From Anarhynchus alexandrinus (lineage: Eukaryota; Chordata; Aves; Charadriiformes; Charadriidae): a DNA stretch of 64,000 bases. Below, in pieces: positions 1 to 9,793 of the stretch. Within the stretch, counting starts at the first letter, position 1, and each line of letters starts with the position of its first letter. The stretch lies in contig VUYV01000073.1 in assembly GCA_008711295.1 (NCBI GenBank), positions 1,984,996-2,048,995 on the forward strand. The letters are read 5' to 3'. The position numbers and the translations under genes were made by a program. Below the pieces are notes generated by a model. It had not been told where the DNA came from, ran no database searches, and saw only the letters and a program-made list of their open reading frames with translations.

Positions 1-1849
1 ATATGAGGAGAAAGAGATTGAGAACTGGGAGAATGACTGCTGAAATGGCCTACTGCATCTGTACAAGCCAGAGGCCACATTTTCCTCCCAGGGTTACATC
101 CCTTTTTGGTCAGAGTGGTTGTTCATATGTAAATGGGGACTGAGTACAAGTCAAATTAGTTAAAAGCCTGCTCATGAGAAGGACAACAGAAGTCTCCTTA
201 ATAACATCCAGGTGTCAAGGCCCAAGCCTTATGCATCAACAGTGCTGAGAAGGTGCGCTTTTCTCTCTTTGTGGCTTGCAGTCAGCACCAGCTAAAATAA
301 TGTCTGCACTATAAAAAAGATGCTGGGTTTTACAGGTAAATGTCTACATTCATGGGCTGGCATTTCAGGACCAAAAAATACAGCCTTAAAATACAGCAGC
401 TACAGGCATGCACGTCACCTGGTCAACCAGGTTTTTCTCTTAAAAGTCTAGCTGATACCGTAGATCAGCTGGAGAAGCTAATTGCTGTAGTGCGACCTTA
501 CTTTCTAGCTCAGTTGCTGTTTGTTCCCTAAGGGAATGCCCCCGAGGCTACCCCTGGCACTTCAGCCTTTCTGTTTACCCACTCTCTCATCCAGAATTCA
601 CCCGCCTCCACATGGTGTTCCTTGGCATCCTCGCTAGCACAGGGCTTGCAGTAACTCTAGCTTTGCTCGTCTCTGCACACAAGCGAGAAAAACGCCTGCG
701 TATAAGCCAACACACGAATGCCCTGCCACCTGGCCAGAGGCAGATTGCGAGGCACCGCTAAATAGATGCCAGAGCTTCCACACTGTCCTGCTAGCTTTCC
801 TCGTCAGGCAGCTCATCGCATTCAGGAATCATGCTGTTTTCGTCTGCTGTCCCCTGCAGTTTGGCAGAAGCATCCTCTGAAGAGACCTAGCAAGAGCTAA
901 TGCTTATTAACTCCTCCTCAGATATCCATGGGTCTGCATGCACTGAGATACCATGGTAATGAGAGCAGTAAGAGTGTCTAGACAGACAGACAGACAGACA
1001 GTAGTCGCACAGCTAGGGGAGAAATTTTGCCAGCAGATATTTCATTAAATTAACTGTTACGTATTCTGAGCAGAGGAACATGTGAATATGCAACCAATGT
1101 GTACGGTGAACCTAGTGATTGCCTGCTATGACAGTTTTTATGGGATATCACAGAGCCTCTGGCAAATGCGCAATTAACAAAATACTTAAAAAATTAAAAT
1201 GATATCTAACATTTGACAAGCTGTGTCATTAAAAGGACTTCTTCAATAGCATGGTTTTTTTCTGGTAGTGATGGGAAGCCGAACCAGTCTTCCAGATTAC
1301 AGTTCTTAAAAGGAGGGAATTAAATCACTTTAAAAGACTGTCTCTACATTGCCTACACTTAAAAGTCACCACAGCCATTTCTGATAAGGATTTCAAAGTG
1401 CAAGATCCGTTTCTGTCTTAGATGTTGATCAGATGTACACGATTCCCTTGTGCACCTTTGACTTGATAAAAATAAATCTTGATCGACTCAGGTGTGGAAA
1501 TTAGGAGTTACCTTGAATGTGTTTGTTTGTTTGTTCTCAGGCATAAATTATGTTTGAACAATAAGGGCATGGCTCTCCTAAGGGCTGAGCACCTGCAGCT
1601 CACATTCCACTCAGCTGGAGCTATAAATGCCAAGCAGCTCTGAAAAGCCAGGGTTGTAACTGTTCCGTTGGATGAGATTTATCCAAACAGTATTGATCGA
1701 CAACTAAATCTCAGTATAGGGCTGCCTTTCCCTTTCCAACTTACCGTGTTTACTTAGAGGCCTAGATGCTGTGTAAAACATTCAGAATAATTTTGTTTAA
1801 TTAAAAGACTGCAGTGAAAGGAAAGAAAGGCAAAGATGTGCCTTGTTCT
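1..1849. other. Non-coding stretch with a short GACA microsatellite
   Basis: I see no gene, exon or recognisable mobile element. The open frames here are under 65 codons and have no family-like composition. The only clear local structure is a short perfect tetranucleotide run, (GACA)5G, at 981-1001, plus a short GTTT run near 1519-1534. From about 1100 onward the DNA becomes A+T-rich and leads into the motif cluster that follows. Confidence 0.6.
981..1001. repeat. (GACA)n microsatellite
   Basis: Five consecutive GACA units plus a final G, 21 bp without interruption. Read directly from sequence. Too short to imply function, but it could be length-polymorphic. Confidence 0.9.
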
Positions 1850-2050
1850 GCAGTACAATAAAAATAACTAAATACAATTCCAGTTAATTATCCATCACTC
1901 AATACAGAGACTTCTACTTAATCTAATCACTGGTTAATTAGATTGTCTGTTTTATTTGATCAAATCTACTGTAACCAAATCATTTGCATTGTGCTTTGTT
2001 TATTCTGATGATTTTCTATTATTAAAAAGGTCACTGTCAGGTCAATTTAG
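1850..2050. promoter_or_regulatory. Candidate developmental enhancer (homeobox, POU, TCF, SOX and DR5 motifs)
   Basis: Within about 160 bp of A+T-rich DNA there are two homeodomain cores TTAATTA (1884-1890 and 1934-1940), a 12-bp palindrome ATTTGATCAAAT with two overlapping TCF/LEF-like TTTGATC cores (1954-1965), a perfect POU octamer ATTTGCAT (1982-1989), a SOX-type CTTTGTT (1994-2000, five bases after the octamer) and a perfect DR5 nuclear-receptor repeat (2028-2044). Octamer next to SOX is a known partner arrangement in neural and stem-cell enhancers, and DR5 is the classic RAR/RXR element. The motifs are seen; enhancer activity is inferred. Individual short motifs are common in A+T-rich DNA, so the case rests on the density and on the DR5. 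Confidence 0.4.
2028..2044 (+). promoter_or_regulatory. Perfect DR5 (RAR/RXR-type) response element
   Basis: Two exact AGGTCA half-sites (2028-2033 and 2039-2044) are separated by exactly five bases (CTGTC). AGGTCA-N5-AGGTCA is the consensus of the retinoic acid receptor heterodimer element. With 12 fixed positions on two strands, about 0.008 such matches are expected by chance in 64 kb of equal base composition. Site identity is certain; binding in vivo is inferred. Confidence 0.55.
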
Positions 2051-2159
2051 GCCTGTATTTGTTGTTTAATACAACAGGATTTCACATTACTTAAGTATCT
2101 TCCTGCAGAACCCAATTTGAGAATCAGACTTTTAGAGCTATGCAAGTATTGAAGGATCT

Positions 2160-2305
2160 AAAACCTAAGGCTTTCAGAGGAATTAGGTGCCCCACTCTGA
2201 TTAAAAAGCAGTATCTTTGCCAATCTGGGCTACGTTCAATGAGGTATTTCCCAGAATCAACAAAGTATTGCAATAAGGAGCGAGGCACCTAAATGGAAAA
2301 TATAT
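2160..2305. repeat. Decayed ancient sauropsid palindromic repeat fragment
   Basis: Two inverted 9-bp arms, TTAGGTGCC (2183-2191) and GGCACCTAA (2284-2292), sit about 100 bp apart. Each is embedded in CTTTCAGAGG- or TGGAAAAT-like sequence. From memory this resembles a widespread amniote repeat, best preserved in turtles and crocodilians, in which 'TTTAGGTGCCTAA' and 'TTAGGCACCTAAAT' blocks face each other beside 'TTTGAAAATC'. The copy is heavily diverged. The family match is recall, not a search; the inverted arms are seen. Confidence 0.4.
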
Positions 2306-3028
2306 GCAAGACAGGGTTTAGGCTCACCATTTCCAAGTGGTCGGGCCAGAGTAGCGCAATGCAGCTGTGCCTGCAGTTGTGCTGCTCAGCTGATGGATGG
2401 TAACGTGTTAAGCGGTGGTGATTTGGTTGCGTGTTTGAGTCTCTAGAGATTAAGTCCTATTTTGGCTTTCAATAGGCATTTTTAGAGATGTTTTACCTTC
2501 CTGCAAGCTAACAGGTATGCTTACCTGATGTAGCTCTCTGTCCCAGCTGTCACCCAAAAGTGAAGTGGTGCACAGGCTAAAGCTGGCCTAAGAAACAGGC
2601 TATTCCTGGGTGTTTTAGAAGAATCAGGAGGAAGGTACTTTTTCTTTTAACAAATGGAAAAGATTAGGGGCTACAGTTGAGGGGTTTATGATGCCTTGGT
2701 CCCATATTGACATTAGCCGAGTTCAGAGAGGACACCCTCAAGCTACTCAAGCTGGGATAACTGATAAGCAACCAGACCAGAACTGGGACATGGAAGGGTT
2801 CAGAGGACCTGAAAACAAGAATAGCAACGACTTCCTAAATTTTCCCATGCAAATGTGAATACTGTGGCTTTCACCGCTTCTCTCTAAAGTGCTGTTCAAG
2901 ACCATGGTAAGTATATGAGGGAAATTTCCTTATCTTGAATTTGTGAGAGCTGGGGTTGGTGATAAGAGCAGGGATAGTATAATAAAGAGTGCTAATCTCA
3001 TCATAGCAATCCTGCTGTGTATATTGCT
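2306..3028. other. Non-coding stretch, nothing recognised
   Basis: Mixed-composition DNA with no coding-like frame, tandem repeat or recognisable mobile element on either strand. Confidence 0.6.
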
Positions 3029-3110
3029 CAGGGCCAGCTCTAGGTATAGGCAAAATAGGCAGTTGCCTATGGCAACTGACTGCTGGTGAAACCAGAGAGA
3101 GTTCAGGCTC
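3029..3110 (+). mobile_element. hAT-like DNA transposon terminal fragment
   Basis: The segment begins CAGGGCCAGCTCTAGG, which resembles a hAT-type terminal inverted repeat (hAT ends usually start CAG, often CAGGG) and the start of repeats I recall from turtles and crocodilians. It is followed by two ATAGGCA direct repeats and a perfect hairpin, CAGTTGCC-TAT-GGCAACTG (3060-3078), which suits a subterminal palindrome. I do not see the matching opposite end or a convincing 8-bp target duplication downstream, so this is one end of a broken copy and the 3' limit is a guess. The G+C-rich DNA continuing to about 3480 might belong to the same element. Motifs are seen; family assignment is from recall. 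Confidence 0.35.
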
Positions 3111-4865
3111 CTGCAGCCGCCTTTGTCAGTGCGCGTGGCCTGGAGAGCCAGCCTGGTGGCTGTTGCTGGAGGAATCAGGACATGCGGAGCGGTGGCTTTT
3201 GATGGCAGTAGTGAAGACCTAAGGGCTTGCCTGCAACTGTTGTCATCATCCCTTTGCTCCCCTGACACCTCTGCCATAGCAGAGGTGGAAAGCGTGACTC
3301 TCCAGGACCCTCCCCTGGCTCAGCTGCTGCTCTTTTGCAGCAAAATTCAATCTTGCCGGCACTTCTGCGATGTCTGGAGCTGACTTGGATCACGAGAGTC
3401 CTGCGAGCTTACAGTTGCTGGGGGCAGCTTGAGGTTACCCAGACTTACATCTTTATCGGCTCCGCAGAGCAATGGCAACACCAGCACTGACAGAAAGAAG
3501 TCAGGAAGGTGTCACGCTGCGGCAGGAGAAACAACCCAGGCCTTGCAGAAATGTGCAGGCGAAGATCAAGCAATTTTTCATTAAATCATGCCAGAGAACG
3601 AGGGATATTTCTGTGCCAAAATAACGCAGACCATGGTAAAGAAGTAAAGAAGAATTGTTGCTGGGTCATTCTGGGAGCTGAGTCAAAACCAAGACCCGCC
3701 AGCTAGCAGCCTTGCATTTCTAACCTTTTCCGTTGCATCTTTGACCCAAGCAGAATCTGAACATCGTTCATGTTATAAAGTCATAACTATGATTTCCAGT
3801 GCTTTTGCATTATAAAGCAATTTCTGAAAAGTCATGATTTCTTGTTGGCAGGTACTCTGTCGCTGGGAAGCATCTGAAGAAGTGCTTTTTCAAAGAATTT
3901 TATTCCATGGCTCTTGTATTGGTCTGTGTGCATTGATGTTTACAGAGCACTGAACTGTATTTGCTTTGTTGCTTCATTACTAGAAATATTATCTGCTTGC
4001 AAAACAATACGTGTTTGGGAAAGGATTTGGTGGGAGGGCGAGGTTGCTCAAAGTTTATTTTTTGCTCTCGTTGCCAATTACTGCTGATGCCTGCTGCTTA
4101 AGTAAGTAGGCTGCTTGAAAAACACGGCTCCTTTTTTCCATGTCCATAAACGATCCACTGCCTTTTGGCAGGGGTCTGCGAAGGTATAGCAAGGGCATAA
4201 AGTTAACAGCCGGGCACATGCTGACTCCTACCTCTTCTCCACAGGGGATCTCCTTCTGGGCTCAAACAAGGTGAGGTTCAGCTCTGCCTCAAAGACCTGC
4301 TGCTGGGTGTCTGGGGATATTGCATATTCTCTGCCTTGCTTAGCAAGCGTTCCATAGCTGTGAAGTCAGGGATTCCTAGTCCTCATCTTGCCTGGACCAC
4401 ACCTGCAAATAGTATCCTGATACTATTTTTTTTTTCCTTTTAGCTGCAGCTTATTTTAAGTTACAGTGCGAACCCAGAGCCAGCAGAAATGAGAAATTTA
4501 AAGGAGGGTCAACAGCTAGTCAGTGAACAATTCAAAATTCATCCATGCCGCTCACCGTTCCTGGTTGCTCACTCCTAAAAATTACACATGGAGAATTTGA
4601 TTCATTTATTTGTGGCACCACTTTGGAATCAGCAATAGAGTCGTCATACCTCCAGCTTAGTTAAGATGATGTTATTCTAGAGACATCTCTTTCCACTGCC
4701 CCAGGCAGATGTTTTCTCCCCCCGAGGTGGTGCCTGTTCATTGGAAGTGGTGTTGCTCCATGGCCTCACTCCTGAAGAAGTCTTCCAGCAAAACTCTCGC
4801 AGTGTCCCCACAGCAGCAGCTCTGGAGACCTTTTCACAGAGCTGCTTTCTAATTGCTGTTATCTG
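3111..4865. other. Non-coding stretch, nothing firm
   Basis: A G+C-richer segment (to about 3480) is followed by ordinary DNA. Frames of 60-115 codons overlap on both strands around 3120-3390 and give unrelated peptides, so none is credible. A 10-base T run lies at 4426-4435. No exon, RNA gene or further mobile element was recognised. Confidence 0.55.
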
Positions 4866-4985
4866 TATTCATAGATTCATGGATCGAAGGCTGGGAGGGA
4901 CCATTGGATCATCTCTTTTGACCTCCATGAGCCTTTAAATGTCATCACTTACCCCTGCCTTGAACTTGTGTTTAGCTGTAGCGTG
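4866..4985 (-). mobile_element. CR1 LINE 3'-end fragment (antisense)
   Basis: The sequence starting ATTCATAGATTCATGGATCG and continuing through a GGGAGGGACC block, GGATCATCT and TTGACCTCC is the reverse-complement form of the conserved 3' end of chicken-repeat-1 (CR1) LINEs of birds, turtles and crocodilians (known form: ATAGA-TTCATAGA, GGAAGGGACC, GATCATCTAG, CC-AACC/GACCTCC). The variant with GACCTCC and CCATTG resembles older, non-chicken CR1 subfamilies that I recall from turtles. The copy is 5'-truncated and diverged, and the far boundary, set near the TTGAACTTGTGTTTAG segment, is approximate. No reverse-transcriptase remnant is visible. Confidence 0.7.
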
Positions 4986-7138
4986 TGTTCCGGTGGGGAT
5001 GAGAAGTTACCGAGGGACAGAGAATTCGGCACTTCTTCTGGTGGTTCATCTCCTCTGCTGTTGTTAGAAATATATGCTGCATTGTGGCAGTGCCTGAGGG
5101 AGCCATCTCAAGGCCTGAGGCCCCATTATGCTGGCCCTGCTATACATAATTTAAAGAGACAGCCATTGCCCCAGAGAACGTAGAGACTGTAAAGTATATG
5201 TGAGGCTTAATGTCAAATAGAATATTATGCAGTTGGTTTCAGGCTGCTTGGCCAAGTGAGGAAAAAATTAAACAATGCAGTGGCCTAAAGTAGTTTGGGA
5301 CGGAGGGCTGAAACGCGGAAGGCAGACACGAGGTTTGCCCAAATGTCACATGCAGAATAGGAATGATTCAGAGAGAACAGTTGCCCTTAGCATGGTGGTA
5401 TAATTTATAAATCAGAATAAATAAATAGAATGTGCAGAAGAAATATAAAATAATAATAAACAGAGAAAAATTCAATCAGATCCCTGAGGATTAAAGAGAA
5501 AAAATAGCCTTAAGGAGAGTTGGACTCTCTGATCTTTTTTTGAGCTCTGGGTGCCTGCGTTCTCTTTGCAAAATGATAAATAATCGAAATAAACAGCAGG
5601 CTTAAGGATTTTCAAAATGCTGAATAAAATCAGCTCCCACATATACAAAATATTAATGTTTCCTGGTGTATATATTTATTAATCTGATTAGAAAGAAAGA
5701 ATGGACTGAGCAAAATAATGTAATTATGTCCCTGAATGCATGGTTGAAAGTAATTTAGGGGTTTATTTCATTCTTTTGTCCTCTGGAATATCATCTCAGT
5801 TTTCTGAGCAATACTTTTTCCTTCTGCAGGGCCTTCAGTACTAGTTGGGATGTTTACATCTTTTTCTCTTATCTCCTCTGGAATATCTGTTGGTATTTTC
5901 AAGGTGGTCATTTACCTTCAGACAAAGAGAAGAGTTAAAACCTTAAAATTGTGTGGGCCTTACTCTTCCTTTGCATTACATTTGTACCTCTCAGGTGAAC
6001 CGAGTTTTGTGGACTGTCATCTCCTGCGTGATTCCAGTCTGAGAGGAGAAGGAGGCCTGTTATTTTCCTGACTAGCTCGCTGGTACAAGCTGATAATCGC
6101 TGGGTCTTGGGAAGAGTCAAACATTACTGCTTAGGGTGAAAAGCATTCGGCCTCTTGTGTTTTCCCTGTGAAGTAGCACATGTTTCACTGAATTTTGAGT
6201 TGACCTTGGCTTAGCTAATCAGGGTCCGGTCCTAAGAGCTATTGCAGTGAGGCTTGAGCCATTTATAATGCACTCAGATCTTCCCAGGGGCTGAGTTCAG
6301 GTAAAGCGCTGGTGAAGACAGCAGCTATCTACCCCCACCGGCTTGCACCCTTCACTACAAGTCATAACATGAAGTTCCAAACAGAGGAAACGCTGGATTA
6401 GCTCCTGAAAAGCATCACTGGAAAGCTAAATTGGGTGAAACTAGCTGCAAATTACTTCACATGGTAGTAACACAGGCATATACAAAGGATTTCAGCTTCT
6501 TGGCCTGTTTCTGCTTGGATTCAGCCTTCCAGACCGAGATGTGCATTGCTTGATCCAGCTCCGCTTGCTCAGATTGCTTCCTCTAAGTTTCCAATAGCTT
6601 GGCAAAGGGTCTACGTGGTCCTGTAGCAGCCCCAATCAGGCTGACACACACCCTTACTACCTCTGAGGCAGGCAACAGCAGTACTGTTGAAGAAGAATAG
6701 CGCCACGAGAGCAAGTAGATGCAGGGAAATGGGGGACATCAATGCTAAGGGTAGTGTAGGCTGAGGCAGGAGCTTCAGTAGAAAACCTCTGGCCAGCTGC
6801 AAAGCAGATGCAGAAGCTGTTCTATAATATTTCTTGCTCGGATGTGATGGATGTTCAAATGCCTTCAAATACATCCAGTTATCTTTGAAATCAGAAATAA
6901 TATTTAAGGTAATCTATAAACTGGCAGACACAGAAGACTCTGGGAGCAACTGAACGAAGCAACTGGTAGACCTGCGTTATCCAGCACAGCACAGTTCAGG
7001 AGGCTCGCTGGTACAGAGTGTATACATGAATGGTGCCTCTGATTAAATGCCACCAGCTGTCTGTTAACCTAAGGTCAAGGTTGGCAGAGACATCCCAGCT
7101 AGGTCTGGAAGGAGTTCAGGCTCAGCTTTGCCCAACTC
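4986..7138. other. A+T-rich non-coding stretch
   Basis: About 5200-5800 is markedly A+T-rich, with repeated AATAAA-like strings that are not tied to any gene. A small perfect hairpin, GAGAGT-TGG-ACTCTC, lies around 5516-5530. The rest is ordinary. The short frames at 5850-6120 and 6611-6874 have no recognisable domain and overlap antisense frames. No gene or mobile element was recognised. Confidence 0.55.
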
Positions 7139-7214
7139 TATGCACCCTCCTCAACCATATGCACCCTACTCAGCCATATGCATGCTACCCAACCCTATGC
7201 ATCCTTTCCAAGGC
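7139..7214. repeat. 19-bp minisatellite, four copies
   Basis: Four head-to-tail 19-bp units start at 7139, 7158, 7177 and 7196, each beginning TATGCA and following the pattern TATGCACCCTACTCAACCA. Units 1 and 2 differ at two positions; units 3 and 4 are more diverged. A weaker, partly matching unit may precede at 7120-7138. The graded divergence suggests an old local expansion. Boundaries are read directly from sequence. Confidence 0.85.
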
Positions 7215-8579
7215 TGTGAGTGTGGAAGAGCATGATATACTAGCTTTGTAGAAAAGCAGCTTGGCTCTGGAAGCCATAGCTGCTTGCAGTCGTGGTGTCT
7301 TCACTCCTTCGTGCTTTTTCTTAGCATGCATGAGGCTCAGTGCCCTGTGCAGTGGATGGGGGAAGGTCTGTGCATGGGACAGAGGAGCTGGAGCAAGGGG
7401 CTGAGGGACGGGAATGTGGTCTCTGGAGGGATGTCCTGCCAGACTGCCTGTGCATGCCAAGGAGCATCCAGAGAGAATTCAGCTGACAGGAAAACAATTT
7501 CCTCCCTAAGTTTACCACTGCGTGAGAAGACAAGAGCGTGCATAGGACGCAAGACCAAGATCATTCTGGTTGCTTTACATGACATACAAGTGATCTGAGC
7601 AAGTCACTCAGAGCTCCCCTCCTCCTTCCAGATGCCTTTACCGTGGTGTAACTCTAAAGACCTCAAGCTACAGCTTTTTCAGCAAGAAGAGGCAATCTGG
7701 ACCCCTTGAGCAACATAATATGAGAGCATTAAATAGGCAGAATTATTGGTGCCAAACAGGAAGACAGGTCAGCAGTGGCCTCTGACAGTAACGAGAGAGT
7801 AAGAGGCTCTGATGGGAGTTCCTCTCAGCCCATCCTCATCAGAAGGGCAGGAGCTGTATTGTGGAGCCTTCGAATACACAGAGGAATTAGAGTGAAATTG
7901 CAGGCTGTCGGTGACCTGCCACATTTTAAGAGGAACTCTTGGGCAAAAAGTAGGAAAAAAACTCCTTTTTTTCCCTATAAAATTGAAATAAAGCAAGTAA
8001 TGGTATATGTCAGTCCCTCCAGAAGTCTTCACATTTCCCTTCACTCTCAGAATTCAACTTAATAGGCTCCAAACATAGACTGCTTTAACAGCCAGTATTC
8101 TGACATCTCTTGGTGTTATCTAGAAAATGTCAGCAGCTCAAATGCAGAATAGAAATGTGGCTTCAGTTTTCTTTCAAGCAATTTATTTTTTTTTTTGTCC
8201 TTTGACATCCAGTAGCTGCAGGGGTGATGCCTCAATTCGTGAAGTAGCTGCAATTAAATGAAATGTGATAAAAAGAGACATCCAAATTCCAAACAGGTTT
8301 CAGATTAAGTTTTTGAATATGTAAATTTAGAAACATAAATTTAAATTTAAACTACAGTGGGGAAAAAAATGAAGAGCATTTTGGCTGCCTAGGAAATTTA
8401 ATACAAGATGTTTTCTTCTTTTTAAGGGCTCGGAAGTCTAAAGTTCCAGGCAGATGGAAACATTATGAAACTTATATAGCCACATCTTGGTCAATTTAAT
8501 TTAAAATAAAAATTATTGAGGTGCAGAGTTTCTATACATATGATGCAAGAACAAGCTTTGTGACTAGCTAGATGTGGAC
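7215..8579. other. Non-coding stretch, nothing recognised
   Basis: The 7284-7600 region has open frames on both strands in several registers (82-104 codons), a sign of low stop-codon density rather than coding. About 8270-8520 is A+T-rich (for example AAATTTAAATTTAAA near 8336-8351), with a T run near 8187-8198. No element or gene was recognised. Confidence 0.55.
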
Positions 8580-9590
8580 CAGTACCTTAGCATGTTACTA
8601 CATCTTCTGCCCCTTTGCTTTTCAAACTTTGCTGCCATTTTGCTCTTGAAGCCCTGTTCACTTTGAGGGCTTTGTGACAGAGTTCTTGACCGATTCTTAG
8701 CTTTCCTTCACTTTGTCATGGTCCCCTTGTACTTCTGATGGTTTACAGGTGTCCAACAAGGACCTTACCTTCTGGCCCATCTCCTACAGTCTCAAGTCTT
8801 GCACCCCTTTACCTACTTTGTGCTGAGAAATTTCAGATGAGCTTTGCAAATCCAGACTCTGATGAAAACCACACCTTTAATTTTCTTTCTGACTTTATTT
8901 ATCACAGAGCTGTAATCTTAAACTCAGGATGGCTAAATCAATTCTTGGTTTTCCTCTACGTGAAACTCTGCCTTCTTCCTGTCCTTCTCCAGTATTGCAG
9001 ATGTGATACTGGACTTTGACTCAGTCCTCCTACATCACCTCTAGATTTTGGCCTTTTCATCCTTATAATACTTGTCCAGAAGCTCAATTTCTTTTGCCAT
9101 CAACACTTCCTTTATCATTGCCTTTCATTTCAGCAATTTTAGCTCCTTGAAGTTAATTTAAAATATTAACTGTTCAGGTCATCTTTCAGACTTATATCTG
9201 GCCAAAATCCACTGCTCTTCAAGTGCATGCCATGGTTTAGTCAAAATTTCTCACCTCTGCATTTAGGGTCCTTTGTTTCTTAGCTTCACCAATTCTATTC
9301 AGATGAATAAATTATGACACTGACCGTGCCATTTCTTGCAGAATTGTTCCACATTATTCTGCCCATCAGTGTACATTTCTATTCCAAAAATGCATCTTCT
9401 TCTCATGATACATTTTAGATTTGGGGGAAATCTCCATATTCACAGGGATACTAATATTCACCTCTGCATAATATCTAAAAGAAAAAAAACCCACGCTGTT
9501 GTTCTTAGTTGGCTCAGTGATAAATTTCTTTCCTATGCTTTCCATTCCAGCTTACTTTCACATTCATGCCATTTCTCTTCATTATGTCTT
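8580..9590 (+). other. Pyrimidine-rich, strand-asymmetric block 1
   Basis: For about 1 kb the plus strand is dominated by C and T (many CTTCC, TTTCT and CCTTT words) with few long purine runs, unlike the flanks. Such asymmetry can come from an old antisense mobile element, from transcription-coupled mutation bias, or from a decayed polypyrimidine expansion. Open frames of 93 and 119 codons fall here but are only low-complexity Leu/Ser/Phe/Cys peptides. No homology was recognised. Edges are approximate. Confidence 0.4.
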
Positions 9591-9708
9591 TGCCACAAGT
9601 CAATAACAGTAATATCAGCAACAAAACCTGCCACCAAAGAAACCTCCAAATCCTGCACCAGCTACAGCCTCATCAAACAGCAGGTTATCCTCTAAGTCAT
9701 ATCACAGA

Positions 9709-9793
9709 TGCCTCTGCATCTGTGTTTCTGCCATACAGCCCCAAATCATATGACTGCCTCTGCATCTGTGTTTCTACCATACAGCCCCAAATC
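9709..9793. repeat. Direct duplication of 39 bp (period 46)
   Basis: Positions 9709-9747 and 9755-9793 are the same 39-bp sequence with a single G/A difference. The word TCATAT also precedes each copy (near 9698 and 9746), so the duplicated unit was probably about 50 bp and lost a few bases afterwards. It is a recent local tandem duplication at the end of pyrimidine block 1. Confidence 0.9.
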
